Notes: generated by a model from the letters alone, not told the origin. A stretch of 64,000 nucleotides of DNA from Varibaculum timonense_A (GCF_027694345.1 NZ_JAQEVU010000009.1:1-64000), one strand, 5' to 3'; counted from the stretch's first letter, positions 16,524-26,375 are shown. Program-made: numbers and translations.

Positions 16524-17741
16524 TCATTTTGTCATTTCCTGGAGGGTGTCGCGGGCAGTTTCCGCAACGAAAGCTACTTGTTCATCAGTCAATACAGTAT
16601 GCAGAGGTAGGGTAACTTCGTGGCAATAGGCAGCGTAGGCATTTGGGTAATCCTGTAGATTAAACCCAAGATTCTTGTAGGCAGTTAGCATCGGTAAGGG
16701 CTTGTAATGAACATTGCAAGAAATACCTTTATCAAACATACGTTCAATAAAATCATTTCTTTGATCAAGTTCTAGGGTGTCTAAAGAAAGTAGGTAAAGG
16801 TGTCCACTGCTGGAAAAAGGCTGACCATCTTGGTCTAAGCCGCGGTGAGTTAGCGGGGTTACCGGCTGATGAGCTAACTCCTGGTTGTAATAGTCAATAA
16901 TCTGGTGACGGCGCTTCATGGTCTGTGGGTAGCGTTGTAACTGTGAGTAACCAAGAGCAGCCAAAATATCTGGCATATTTTCTTTGTACCCGGTAAACAT
17001 GACGTCATATTCCCAGCCAGAGGTATTGGTTTTTTCTAAAGCAGATTTAGACTGTCCGTGTAAAGTGTTCAGTTTTATGAACGGTTTAATCTGTTCAGCT
17101 AGAGGGTTTTCTTTACGCCAGGTCAGCGCCCCTCCTTCCGCTGTGGTCAGGTTTTTTACAGCATGGAAAGAAAATGCCGTGAAATCGCTCGCCTGCCCTG
17201 CGCGCATTCCGTATCCAGTTGCTCCCAGGCTGTGAGCTCCATCAATAATTAGGGCAATGCGTCCTAAATGTTCCTGTTGTGGACTGCCCGGGCAAAAATC
17301 GCTTTGAGCGGATTCAATAGCTTGATATATCGGCTTGGTATCTACCATCTTTCCAGCTAAATCAACCAAAATAATGGCTTTAGTACGCGGAGTAATGGCC
17401 GCCGCGATTCTTTCGGCGGTGGTGAAATAGTCACCCTTCGCGGTGTCTACCATTACTATTTTCGCTCCCACGTGCGCAATCACTGATGCGGAAGCGGTAT
17501 AGGTATAGGCAGGGACGATTACTTCATCACCGGAACCCACCCCTAAGAAGCGGAGGGCGTTTTTTAAACCGGCAGTTGCCGAATTTACCAACATAGTGTC
17601 ACTGGTACCAGAAAAACCTGTTAGTGCCTTACGAAATTCCTCGCCGACCGGGCCGCTGGTAATCCAGCCAGAACGTAGTACCTGAACTACTGCCTCAATA
17701 TCTTCAGGGCGAATATCAGGAGGAGAAAATGGCACCTTCAT
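16524..17741 (-). CDS. DegT/DnrJ/EryC1/StrS aminotransferase (PglE-like)
   Basis: These PLP enzymes aminate 4-keto or 3-keto nucleotide sugars. The 405-residue protein has GWITSGPVGEEF near the N-terminus, the fold-type-I core (IVPAYTYTASASVIAHVGA, LIIDGAHSLGA) and the PLP lysine in SFHAVKNLTTAEGG. Divergent to it is a 4,6-dehydratase gene whose product is the natural substrate. Together with the PglC-type transferase this suggests a diamino-sugar made as the first glycan residue, as in Pgl pathways; the exact sugar is not known. Confidence 0.92.
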   Translation of the reverse strand: MKVPFSPPDIRPEDIEAVVQVLRSGWITSGPVGEEFRKALTGFSGTSDTMLVNSATAGLKNALRFLGVGSGDEVIVPAYTYTASASVIAHVGAKIVMVDTAKGDYFTTAERIAAAITPRTKAIILVDLAGKMVDTKPIYQAIESAQSDFCPGSPQQEHLGRIALIIDGAHSLGATGYGMRAGQASDFTAFSFHAVKNLTTAEGGALTWRKENPLAEQIKPFIKLNTLHGQSKSALEKTNTSGWEYDVMFTGYKENMPDILAALGYSQLQRYPQTMKRRHQIIDYYNQELAHQPVTPLTHRGLDQDGQPFSSSGHLYLLSLDTLELDQRNDFIERMFDKGISCNVHYKPLPMLTAYKNLGFNLQDYPNAYAAYCHEVTLPLHTVLTDEQVAFVAETARDTLQEMTK

Positions 17742-17888
17742 ATGCTTGCCTTTCTGGTAGCTAAAAATTCTACTTTCATTATCTCACTAATCCTTTTTAT
17801 CCTTTTAGGTTGAGTATTGTCCTCAGATTTTTAGGATTTGCGGGGTAAAATAGCGCTAGGTTTTCTAAGTGAGCAGAAAAGAGGATAT
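17742..17888. promoter_or_regulatory. Divergent promoter region of the sugar genes
   Basis: This 147-bp AT-rich region separates the divergent aminotransferase and dehydratase genes and must hold both promoters. TAAAAT at 17846-17851 is a possible -10 box for the plus strand, but no convincing -35 box was found. Confidence 0.35.
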
Positions 17889-19700
17889 GTGTTTATTCCG
17901 ACTTGGCTACGACGGGGTATTTTACTTGCTACAGATATTTTTAGCTGGATTATAGCGGTAGCAGTTATTTCCTGGATTCGATTTAACTTTGTGCTTAGCG
18001 ACTTGGATTCGTGCGCGATAGTTACTTTTGTGCTGATAGCAATCTTTGTGCAGATTAGTGTGGGACTGGTCTCAAAACACTACAGAAATCGCTATTGGAT
18101 TGCTTCGTTTGAAGAAGTTGTGAGCTTGGGAGCTTTGGTTATCTGTTCTGGGATAGTTGCTGCCCTATTCACCCTGCTTTATCCAGGGCGTTTCGTTAGT
18201 ATCGTAGTCGCGGTTGCTAGCCCTGCCTTAGCCCTATTAATCATGGGGGCTGCTCGAGTATGCTGGCGAGTTTTAAAGAAGATTAGCCGTCATGGGGCTG
18301 ACGATCCGGAACCAGTGATTGTGATTGGAGCTGGTATCGCCGGTGAGCAGTTGATTCATCAGATGCAGGTTGATACGAAAACGCCCTATATGCCGGTGGC
18401 CTTGATTGATGATGCCGCGGCGAAAAAGAATCTCCGACTGCGGGGGGTTCCCGTACGGGGGAAAATGAAAGATTTGCCGCAGGTAGCTAAAAAACTTGGG
18501 GTTACTACCGCTATTTTCTCTATTAACAATGAACACCCTAACCCGCTAAGTCCCGAGGTAGAGCTACGTGAGGTTAAAACCGCCTATTCACAGGTTGCAA
18601 AGGAAGCGGGTATTAAGCTGCTGGTTGCTCCTCAAGTGGGAGACATTTTGGGTGGAAAAGTCGATTTGAATAATATCCGCCAAATTAACGTGACTGACCT
18701 GTTAGGCCGCAGGGAAATCAAAACTAATTTTCAAGAAATATCTGGATATATCGAGGGGAAACGAGTTCTAGTTACCGGAGCTGGTGGATCAATCGGATCC
18801 GAGATTTGTCGCCAGGTAAAGATGCTGCGTCCAGCAGAGCTGGTCTTACTCGATAGGGATGAGTCCGAGTTACACGCGATGCAACTCGATTTGTATGGCA
18901 CTGGAATGTTGGACACCCCTGACTTTGCATTATGCGATATTCGCGATAGGGAAGCGTTGCGAGCTATTTTCGCAGCCCATCGCCCGGAAGTTGTTTTCCA
19001 TGCAGCCGCACTTAAGCATTTGCCAATGTTGGAGCAGTATCCAGAAGAGGGCTGGAAAACCAATGTCTTAGGTACAAAGAACGTGGTAGAACTAGCGGTC
19101 GAATACGGGGTAAAGAATCTAGTTAATATCTCTACTGACAAGGCGGCTGAACCAACTACCGTGCTGGGTCGGTCTAAACGGGTAGCTGAGAGGATTGTGG
19201 CTCACTATTCCCAACAGGTTGCCGAAAGGGGGTGGCGTTACGTCAGCGTGCGTTTCGGTAATGTTTTAGGTTCGCGTGGCTCGGTGCTTTGGACTTTTAC
19301 CTCCCAGATTGAACATGGCGGTCCGATTACTATCACCCATCCCGATGTGGAACGTTTCTTTATGACGATTCCGGAGGCTTGTGCTCTGGTTATTCAGGCG
19401 GGAGCTATCGGACGGGCGGGCGAAGTGCTCGTGCTTGACATGGGGCAACCGGTGAAGATTATGGATGTTGCAAAACGGATGATTCAGATGAGCGGTAAAC
19501 AGATTTCAATTGAAATTACCGGTATGCGCCCAGGTGAGAAACTCACTGAAGTACTACATTTCGAGGGCGAAAAGGACGAACGTCCGTTCCACCCGCTTAT
19601 TTCCCACACCAGTGTTCCCCAGGTAGATCCAGCTGCTTTAGAAGAGGAACACGCCGATGTGGTAGCTGAAGATACTGTTCTATATGGTGATAGCCGCTAA
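17889..19700 (+). CDS. NDP-sugar 4,6-dehydratase, membrane-bound (PglF/CapD/WbpM type)
   Basis: This 603-residue protein has four predicted N-terminal transmembrane helices (residues about 8-130), a first Rossmann-like domain (VIVIGAGIAGEQLI) and a catalytic SDR domain with VTGAGGSIGSEIC, DKAAEPTTVLGRSKR and VRFGNVLGSRGSV. It removes water from UDP-N-acetylhexosamine to give the 4-keto-6-deoxy sugar, the substrate for the divergent aminotransferase. The usual YxxxK Tyr is replaced by Met-like variants in this subfamily; here the segment reads STDKAAEPTTVLGRSK. I prefer GTG 17889 behind AGAGGA; TTG 17838 is possible. Confidence 0.9.
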   Translation: MFIPTWLRRGILLATDIFSWIIAVAVISWIRFNFVLSDLDSCAIVTFVLIAIFVQISVGLVSKHYRNRYWIASFEEVVSLGALVICSGIVAALFTLLYPGRFVSIVVAVASPALALLIMGAARVCWRVLKKISRHGADDPEPVIVIGAGIAGEQLIHQMQVDTKTPYMPVALIDDAAAKKNLRLRGVPVRGKMKDLPQVAKKLGVTTAIFSINNEHPNPLSPEVELREVKTAYSQVAKEAGIKLLVAPQVGDILGGKVDLNNIRQINVTDLLGRREIKTNFQEISGYIEGKRVLVTGAGGSIGSEICRQVKMLRPAELVLLDRDESELHAMQLDLYGTGMLDTPDFALCDIRDREALRAIFAAHRPEVVFHAAALKHLPMLEQYPEEGWKTNVLGTKNVVELAVEYGVKNLVNISTDKAAEPTTVLGRSKRVAERIVAHYSQQVAERGWRYVSVRFGNVLGSRGSVLWTFTSQIEHGGPITITHPDVERFFMTIPEACALVIQAGAIGRAGEVLVLDMGQPVKIMDVAKRMIQMSGKQISIEITGMRPGEKLTEVLHFEGEKDERPFHPLISHTSVPQVDPAALEEEHADVVAEDTVLYGDSR

Positions 19701-19755
19701 ACAGTCGCAATGACGGATGTGATAGTTTAGATTTTTTCGTATTTTGGGGGCTTTT

Positions 19756-20622
19756 ATGGCACATGAGCTAACGGAAGACGAATTGCGGCAAATGCAGCTT
19801 AAGTCTTGGCAGATGTATCAGCATTTTGCCGACTTTTGTGACCGCCATGGTCTGCTTTATTACGCCTGTGGTGGTTGTTGTATTGGGGCTATCCGTGATG
19901 GCGGTTTTGTGCCTTGGGACGATGATATCGATGTGTTTATGCCACGCCCAGATTATGAAAAACTTGCCCGCTTGTGGTGTAAAGATTCAGCTAATAAACA
20001 ATATCTTTATGTTCGCTCGCACAAGAACATGGTCACCGGCGATCTTATGGCTAAGATTTGTGATGCTCACACTACGTTGGTAACCACCTATCAAGTTGAT
20101 AAAAAAATGCCGCAAGGGCTCACTATGGATATCCTTCCCCTTGACGGCTGTCCCCCTCCCGGTTCATTTGCTCGACGGATACAAAAGCTCTTGGCACTGG
20201 TATTTTCTCTGTTTTGTGCTCAGTCCGTACCTGAAAAACATGGGGGAATGGTAGCTTTGGGCAGTAAATTATTACTGACTGTCGTTCCTTGGTCGGCGCT
20301 CAGATATAGAATCTGGCGCTGGTGTGAAAAGAAAATGGCTAGTTGGAATTTTTATACCTCTGAATATACGACTGAACTAGCTTCTGGTCCCGGCTATATG
20401 CAGAATGAATACCGGCAGGAATGGTTTTCTAAGGCTATTAGCAAGCCCTTCGGTCAATCTAGTATTAAAGTTCCGATTGGATACGACTCTTATTTACGTA
20501 TGGCGTTCGGAGACTACCTAACTCCTCCCCCTCCTAGCAAACAAAAACCTGCCCACGAGGTGGCATTTCTTGATTTAGATACCCCCTACACGACCTATAT
20601 GAAAAATAAGAAAAATCCCTAG
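19756..20622 (+). CDS. LicD family phosphotransferase
   Basis: LicD proteins attach phosphocholine or related phospho-groups to surface glycans. The 288-residue protein shows the signature YACGGCCIGAIRDGGFVPWD followed by DDIDVFMPR, with the catalytic Asp cluster, in residues 34-65. The ATG at 19756 follows a G-rich stretch. It lies 55 bp after the dehydratase gene on the same strand and probably decorates the same polysaccharide. The transferred group is not deducible, and no choline kinase or cytidylyltransferase genes are in view. Confidence 0.9.
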   Translation: MAHELTEDELRQMQLKSWQMYQHFADFCDRHGLLYYACGGCCIGAIRDGGFVPWDDDIDVFMPRPDYEKLARLWCKDSANKQYLYVRSHKNMVTGDLMAKICDAHTTLVTTYQVDKKMPQGLTMDILPLDGCPPPGSFARRIQKLLALVFSLFCAQSVPEKHGGMVALGSKLLLTVVPWSALRYRIWRWCEKKMASWNFYTSEYTTELASGPGYMQNEYRQEWFSKAISKPFGQSSIKVPIGYDSYLRMAFGDYLTPPPPSKQKPAHEVAFLDLDTPYTTYMKNKKNP

Positions 20623-20709
20623 GAACAACCCTTGGGAACTGTAAGGTGATTCAGCGACCAATAACCGCCGCAGCTATGGCTATCTAGAGGATTCGGCTAG
20701 GGTTGAAGG

Positions 20710-21390
20710 GTGCAAATTGAGTATCAAAACTACTTGGAACCGGGGCAGTCAGAAATCCTGGTTCGTGAACTTTTGGAACAGGCTTTTGGCCTTGAAGAAC
20801 TGGGGGAGCCGGAAGATTTAATCACTCAGCTGCAGGCAGGGCAGTTCCAGGTTTTTTCTGCTTGGGAGGGGGCGCGCCCGTTAGGGGCAGCTATAGCCTG
20901 GCCGGCAACTAGGGAAGTGACTTTGCTGAGTTGGCTGGCGGTCAGTCCCCGCACTCGCGGTCACGGGGTGGGCTCTAAGCTTTTCCGTGAAACGATTTCT
21001 GCTCTGGAAGCTACCGTTAATCCCTTGTTGATTCTGGGAGAGATTGAGGATCCGCAGCTCCATGCGCCCTCGGAAGATAGAGGGGATCCGCAGCGGCGTT
21101 GGGATTTCTACCGGCGCTTGGGCGCTAAGCACCTGGACTTTCCTTTTACAATGCCGCGCCTGAGTGCGGACGTGCCGGTGGGGGAGGATATGTGGCTTCT
21201 CAGTTTCGGAGGACGCGCTCACGCCGGGATCGAGGCTAGTACCGGCAGCCTTGTCGGGCAGGGTTTGGCGCGTCCTCTAGAAAAATTCTTGAAAACCTAC
21301 CTAGCAGATAGCGGAGAAATCCGGAACGCAGACGGAAAATATCGCCCTGCAGTGGAAAAAATGTTGGCAGCCGCCACCAATCTAGATTAA
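20710..21390 (+). CDS. GNAT family N-acetyltransferase
   Basis: This 226-residue protein has the GNAT acetyl-CoA signature in LSWLAVSPRTRGHGVGSKLF (residues about 75-95) and a downstream RRWDFYRRLGAKH segment typical of the last core helix and strand. The C-terminal 40 residues are an extra tail. The GTG start at 20710 has only a poorly spaced purine run, so the start is uncertain. The substrate is unknown. The gene stands alone between licD and the mrr-type gene. Confidence 0.8.
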   Translation: MQIEYQNYLEPGQSEILVRELLEQAFGLEELGEPEDLITQLQAGQFQVFSAWEGARPLGAAIAWPATREVTLLSWLAVSPRTRGHGVGSKLFRETISALEATVNPLLILGEIEDPQLHAPSEDRGDPQRRWDFYRRLGAKHLDFPFTMPRLSADVPVGEDMWLLSFGGRAHAGIEASTGSLVGQGLARPLEKFLKTYLADSGEIRNADGKYRPAVEKMLAAATNLD

Positions 21391-21462
21391 TCTGCGCCGC
21401 CTTAAGGCAAAAGCTGGGTAATATCGATTTGATGGCAGAAGATTACCAGGTAGGCGTAAAAA

Positions 21463-22395
21463 ATGAGTAAAGATAATATCCCAACTATTGACGAGTTTAG
21501 ACCCGTAGTTCTTCGAGTTCTGCAGGACGGTCAGGTGCGACACGTGCGCGAAATCTGCGAACTTGTCGCTGACTCTATGAGGTTAAGTGAGCAGGTGCGC
21601 GAGGAGCTTATTCCCTCCGGGCAACCTCGTTATCAAAATCGCATTAACTGGGCATGTTCTGGTCTTTTTTATGCGGGTTTGATAACTCGCCCTCGACGGG
21701 GATATTGCCAGATTACCGATGCCGGGCTCCAGGTTGCCGAGCGTAATCTTTCCATCTATACCGATGAAGATATGCTCGAATGGGAAGTATGGGTCAAATA
21801 TCAGCTAGAGATTGCTCAGCGTAAGACGAAAAGTGGCGAGGCGGAAGTAGAGACTGAGCCTAGCAGTAATCCGATTGAAGTAATGAGTAATGCCGAGCGT
21901 GATTTTAATGCGCAAGTAGAAACTGAGCTTCGGAAATATCTGCAAGATTCCTCGCCTGAGTTTTTCGAGAAAGCGGTTATCGATTTGTTATGGGCTATGG
22001 GATACGGTGGTGACTACGGGGCTAAACAGCATGTTGGTCGCTCTGGTGATGGAGGTATTGATGGGATTATTCGCCAGGACGCATTGGGGCTAACCAATAT
22101 CTATATCCAGGCAAAACGTTATGCAGATACCAATAAAGTTGGAGATCCGGAAATCCGTAATTTTATCGGTTCTTTGGATTCACGTGGTGCCAACTTAGGG
22201 GTGTTTATTACTACCTCGGACTTTCAGCCTCGCGCCGTTACTACCGCAAAAAACTATCGACATGGGAAAATCATTCTGATTAATGGGGTTAAACTCACCG
22301 AGTTGATGCTTAATTACGGAGTGGCAGTCCACCCGGCAAAGCAGTTCACTCTTTACAGTATCGATGAAGATTTCTTCGAAGAACCTATTGGTTAA
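21463..22395 (+). CDS. Mrr-type restriction endonuclease
   Basis: Mrr proteins are type IV enzymes cutting modified foreign DNA. The 310-residue protein has an N-terminal Mrr winged-helix domain (residues 5-90, ending RRGYCQITDAGLQVAERN) and a C-terminal PD-(D/E)XK nuclease (residues about 165-290). The catalytic pattern is visible as GDGGIDGIIRQD followed by YIQAKRY (Asp...Gln-X-Lys). The ATG at 21463 follows a weak purine site. No methyltransferase gene is adjacent, as expected for a modification-dependent enzyme. Confidence 0.92.
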   Translation: MSKDNIPTIDEFRPVVLRVLQDGQVRHVREICELVADSMRLSEQVREELIPSGQPRYQNRINWACSGLFYAGLITRPRRGYCQITDAGLQVAERNLSIYTDEDMLEWEVWVKYQLEIAQRKTKSGEAEVETEPSSNPIEVMSNAERDFNAQVETELRKYLQDSSPEFFEKAVIDLLWAMGYGGDYGAKQHVGRSGDGGIDGIIRQDALGLTNIYIQAKRYADTNKVGDPEIRNFIGSLDSRGANLGVFITTSDFQPRAVTTAKNYRHGKIILINGVKLTELMLNYGVAVHPAKQFTLYSIDEDFFEEPIG

Positions 22396-22673
22396 ATGCG
22401 ATAAGTTGCTGTGTTTTTATGCGTTTAAAGGTGCACTGGTAGCTTATTCCCGATTGAGCTGTCGGGTTCTTGGGGGGCTTAAAGCAGTTACTCACTCGTG
22501 AAAATAGCGTGTCTGCGTGCCAGAGAGAACTTCCTTTTAAGGGAAAGCTATCTGCCCGGTGGGGTACTTATAGCTAGGACGGTTCGGAACTCCGCTCGTG
22601 GAAGAGCTACTTCGTGAGGAAGCTCGCATTTTAGCAATCTTCATATCTTATTTGGAGTGGGCTATCATGGTTT
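22396..22673. other. Intergenic leader upstream of the pullulanase gene
   Basis: This stretch holds small imperfect palindromes (around 22530 and 22605-22626) and presumably the pullulanase promoter upstream of the operator. I see no gene in it. Confidence 0.4.
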
Positions 22674-22687
22674 CGGAAACGTTTCCG
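22674..22687 (+). promoter_or_regulatory. LacI-family operator before the pullulanase gene
   Basis: The perfect 14-bp palindrome CGGAAACGTTTCCG lies 38 bp before the pullulanase start. Its central CG and flanking half-sites are typical of LacI/MalR-family operators, so repression relieved by maltose or maltodextrin is inferred. Confidence 0.7.
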
Positions 22688-22725
22688 GCGAGGTCGCCAC
22701 ATTCGCTATTGGTCGAGGAGGACCA

Positions 22726-25700
22726 GTGAAATCAATAGTAAGTAGAAAAGTATTTGGGTTTTTTATTGCCTTTCTGTTGGTAATAGCAGGTAGCGTTACC
22801 CCGCTAGCTCATGCTGGCTCCAATAATCAGGTGATGTATCTGAACTTCAAACCAGACCCAACGATTGAAAAACCCTTGACTGTCTATCGCGTTGAATACT
22901 GGGCTGACGGACAGCCCAAACAAACTCAAATGTTTTCCGGTCAGCAAGCTGACGGGTATTTGAACACTAATATCTTGGCGCCAGGCAATCCCCTGAACTT
23001 TCGGGTTTACCGCACAGACACCACCTCTTTACAACCGGGACAGAGCGAAAACCGGGTGTGGGAGTCTCCTGCCTATTCCGGTGTAAAACCCGGTAATTCT
23101 CTTTACACAAAGTGGGATGTATGCAGCTACAGTTACAAACCAGGTGATGTTTTCAAAGCGGTTCGGGACTGCAAATTAGTAGTTAGCTTCACCCCTGACC
23201 CTAATGTGCCAGAATCGGAATATAACCTGTGGGTGTGGACCGATGGAGCCGCCGGATACTCCACCCCTTTCACTGGGAAGGACGCAGCTGGCAGGTTGAC
23301 CGCCGAAGTGACGCTACCTGCGCCAAATAAGAAAGTAAATCTAATTGTGCGTCGCTCAACCGCGACCAAGGAATGGGCTTGGCAGACTTCTGATTTGAAA
23401 GATATCCCGGTCCCCGGTGGCATTGAGATAAAAACAGACAGCAGCTTCAAGCTAAAACCTGCCGAAAACCCGAATACCCTCCCGAAAGAGGTTACTGTTA
23501 CCGTCCACTATCTACGCTCTGACAATAAGTATGACAACTGGAATGTGTGGACTTGGGTTCCTGGAAAAGACGGTAGCCGGGTTAATTTCGATGGAAATCA
23601 TACCGCCACGATTACTCATAAAGATGTAAATGGGATTGAAAAAGTTGGTCTGATTGTACGCCGTTCGGAATCAGGAAACGAATGGGCAGAGAAAAACACT
23701 CCTGACGACCTCTTTATTACCAAGTTCCCCCAGGGTAAAGCGGAAGTTTGGATTGTCCAAGGTGACCCCAAAGTCTATTATTCGCAAGCCGATATCCCCA
23801 AACCAGATTCGACAAATAACTGTACAGAATTACATTCTGCCGAATTCAATAAAAAGTACTATTACGAGGGCGAGTTAGGGGCGATTTACAGCCCCGAAAA
23901 AACCACTTTTAGGCTGTGGGCTCCCACTGCCCAAGCGGTTGAGTTCGTAAATTATTCCCAGGACGGAAAAGTTACTGCCATGACCAAAGGGGAAAAGGGA
24001 ACCTGGGAAATTACTTTTAATGGTGACCAAAAGGGTGTGCAATATCGTTATCGTCTCCATTTTGACGGCGGAAAAATTAACGAAGCGATTGACCCCTATG
24101 CTCGGGCAGTTACCGCAAACAGTACTCGCACCGTGGTGATAGACCCAGAAAAAACTGTCCCCCATAACTGGGACGGTAAACGTATGCCCGCATTCACCTC
24201 GATGAAAGATGCGATTATTTACGAAGCCCATGTGCGTGATTTGACCATCGGCCAGGATAACGGCATTACCAATAAAGGAAAGTTTTTGGGGCTAACCGAA
24301 GCGGGCACTAAAACCAAGGCCGGTAATCTTTCTGGACTCGATTATCTAAAATCTTTAGGTATTACCCACGTTCAATTCTTGCCGGTTTTTGATTTCGGTT
24401 CCATAGATGAGCAGGGTGACCTTTCGTTTAATTCCCAATATAACTGGGGGTATGATCCCCAAAACTACAACGTTCCGGAAGGGTCGTATGCAACCAAGCC
24501 GGCCGATCCTACCTCGCGTATCTTGGAGCTAAAGTCCATGGTGGAGACGATGCATGCTAACGATATGCGGGTGATTATGGATGTGGTTTATAACCATGTG
24601 CATAAACCGGAAATGTCCCCATTGCAGCAAACTGTTCCTAACTATTATTTCCGGATGGATGCTAACTGTAAGTTCCAAGATGGCACCGGAGTTGGCAATG
24701 AAACCGCTTCCGAGCAACTGATGATGCGTAAATATATCGTTGATTCAGTTACCTATTGGGCAAAGAACTACGATATTGATGGTTTCCGTTTCGATCTTAT
24801 GGGGATTCATGACGTGGAAACTATGAAAGCGGTACGGGAAGCTCTCAATAAGATTGATCCTTCGATTGTGATTCTTGGTGAAGGCTGGAAGATGGGTAAC
24901 CATCCCGCAGGGGTAGCAGCAGCTAATCAGGAAAATGCCAAGAAGTTACCCGGAATATCATTTTTTAATGACCAGTATCGTGACACCGTAAAAGGTGATA
25001 ACTTCGAGCTTAAGCACACGGGATTTATTAGTGGCGCAAATCAGGTGCAACGCTCGTGGGATTTGTTAAACAATATCAAGGGCGCGCAATATGTTCGAGA
25101 CTACCTGAGTCCGAATCAATCGGTGGTCTATAACGAAGCCCATGACAACTACACTATGTTCGATAAATTGAAAGGTAGCTTGCCAGCAACGATCCCTGAC
25201 AGTGAGCTAGCTCAGCGGCACGCCCTAGGAACCGGTACTCAGTATTTAGCTAATGGGGCGGTATTTATCCATGCAGGACAGGAGTTTTTACGAACTAAAG
25301 CGGGAGATCATAATTCCTATAAATCCCCGGACTCGGTTAATGTTTTCGACTATGACCGTGCCCAAAAATATGAAAAGGAAGTAAAGTTTTTCCGGGATTT
25401 AAACCAGTTCCGTAAGCAATATGATTTTATGCGTCAGGGCAGTTACGAAGCTGTAAACCAGAAGTATACGCATGAAATTATTCCTGGTGAAGAAAGCATC
25501 GCTACTAATCATGTGGGATATACCGTAAAGAGTGCTTTCCCGGTAAAAACTAAGAGCGGTAAAGATAATGCCGATGCATTCGCTTTTGTGAATGCTGGAA
25601 ACCAGGCTTGGGAGGCGCCTTTACCGGCTGGAGAATATGAGGTGATGATTAAGGGGTTGGATGTTTATCAGAACCCGGTAGCTCTCACTTCAAACGGTAA

Positions 25701-26190
25701 GGTAACGGTTCCACCTTTAAGCATTTTGTTGCTTAGGGAGGCGGCGGCGCCTGAGCCGGAACCGGAGCCAGAACCAAATCCGGAGCCAGAACCAGACCCG
25801 AACCCAAATCCAAATCCACACCCAGAGCCGGAACCGGAACCAAATCCTAATCCAAATCCGAATCCTGGGGTTGAGCCGAACCCGAATCCGGGAGGAGAGG
25901 CGAATCCAGGGAGTGAACCTAATCCTAATCCGAATCCGGGAGGGGAGGGAAACCCTAGTCCCCAAAACCCCAACCCTAATTCCAAGCAGCCAAATCCTCG
26001 TCCTTCGGAAAGCAGCTCTCCATCTCAAACAGGGAACAAACCGTCAGACAAGGGTAAGGAATCTGCCCCAAGGGTTAGAAGACAGGGGCTAGGTCAAACC
26101 GGTGCTGGAGTGCCGGAAATGGTAATGGTATCGCTACTGTTGGGCGCTTGCGGGGTGACGGTGAAGCGTCGCGCGCAAAAACGTAGCTAA
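22726..26190 (+). CDS. Cell-wall-anchored type I pullulanase (GH13)
   Basis: This 1154-residue enzyme debranches alpha-1,6 links of pullulan, glycogen or starch outside the cell. A signal peptide (cleavage near AHA-GS) is followed by three starch-binding pullulanase-associated modules (residues about 35-350) and a CBM48 module (about 385-480: TFRLWAPTAQAVEF). The GH13 barrel has YNWGYDP, DVVYNHVH, DGFRFDLMG (nucleophile Asp), ILGEGWK (acid Glu) and NEAHDNY. A long Pro/Glu/Asn repeat stalk leads to LGQTG (26089-26103), a hydrophobic helix and a basic tail. GTG 22726 has GAGGAGG upstream. LGQTG in place of LPXTG is unusual. Confidence 0.93.
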   Translation: MKSIVSRKVFGFFIAFLLVIAGSVTPLAHAGSNNQVMYLNFKPDPTIEKPLTVYRVEYWADGQPKQTQMFSGQQADGYLNTNILAPGNPLNFRVYRTDTTSLQPGQSENRVWESPAYSGVKPGNSLYTKWDVCSYSYKPGDVFKAVRDCKLVVSFTPDPNVPESEYNLWVWTDGAAGYSTPFTGKDAAGRLTAEVTLPAPNKKVNLIVRRSTATKEWAWQTSDLKDIPVPGGIEIKTDSSFKLKPAENPNTLPKEVTVTVHYLRSDNKYDNWNVWTWVPGKDGSRVNFDGNHTATITHKDVNGIEKVGLIVRRSESGNEWAEKNTPDDLFITKFPQGKAEVWIVQGDPKVYYSQADIPKPDSTNNCTELHSAEFNKKYYYEGELGAIYSPEKTTFRLWAPTAQAVEFVNYSQDGKVTAMTKGEKGTWEITFNGDQKGVQYRYRLHFDGGKINEAIDPYARAVTANSTRTVVIDPEKTVPHNWDGKRMPAFTSMKDAIIYEAHVRDLTIGQDNGITNKGKFLGLTEAGTKTKAGNLSGLDYLKSLGITHVQFLPVFDFGSIDEQGDLSFNSQYNWGYDPQNYNVPEGSYATKPADPTSRILELKSMVETMHANDMRVIMDVVYNHVHKPEMSPLQQTVPNYYFRMDANCKFQDGTGVGNETASEQLMMRKYIVDSVTYWAKNYDIDGFRFDLMGIHDVETMKAVREALNKIDPSIVILGEGWKMGNHPAGVAAANQENAKKLPGISFFNDQYRDTVKGDNFELKHTGFISGANQVQRSWDLLNNIKGAQYVRDYLSPNQSVVYNEAHDNYTMFDKLKGSLPATIPDSELAQRHALGTGTQYLANGAVFIHAGQEFLRTKAGDHNSYKSPDSVNVFDYDRAQKYEKEVKFFRDLNQFRKQYDFMRQGSYEAVNQKYTHEIIPGEESIATNHVGYTVKSAFPVKTKSGKDNADAFAFVNAGNQAWEAPLPAGEYEVMIKGLDVYQNPVALTSNGKVTVPPLSILLLREAAAPEPEPEPEPNPEPEPDPNPNPNPHPEPEPEPNPNPNPNPGVEPNPNPGGEANPGSEPNPNPNPGGEGNPSPQNPNPNSKQPNPRPSESSSPSQTGNKPSDKGKESAPRVRRQGLGQTGAGVPEMVMVSLLLGACGVTVKRRAQKRS
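25744..25985 (+). repeat. Low-complexity PEPEP/NPNP-encoding repeat
   Basis: Imperfect short tandem repeats of 6-bp units (CCGGAA, CCAGAA, AATCCG types) encode the Pro-rich wall-spanning stalk of the pullulanase. Such tracts can vary in length by slippage. Confidence 0.85.
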
Positions 26191-26375
26191 GACAGCTCTC
26201 ATGGTTGCCTGCCTGGTAGTTAGATATTTACTAGGTAGACCGTCAAGGGGTGTTTAGCTTCGCTTTTAAGGTAGGTTTCGTCCTTTCCCTCGGGAAATAA
26301 TTGGCTTTTCTCGAGAGCGAGGGCGGACTAGGCTAGTTAGAGAAGTTAGTATTGGTCTGGATTCGGGGTGAAGCA

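Noticed and set aside
15893..20622. A new surface-sugar system at the PglC/PglE/PglF/LicD genes
   Set aside because: The gene set is a known kind of diamino-sugar and phospho-decoration pathway. Only the exact sugar is unknown, so novelty is not supported.
21463..22395. Part of a larger defence island
   Set aside because: The Mrr-type gene has only a GNAT and a pullulanase gene beside it. No other restriction, CBASS, retron or phage genes were seen.
25668..26028. Gly-rich and Arg/Trp-rich open frames on the minus strand of the pullulanase stalk
   Set aside because: They are the mirror of the low-complexity Pro/Glu/Asn repeat and have no start signals.
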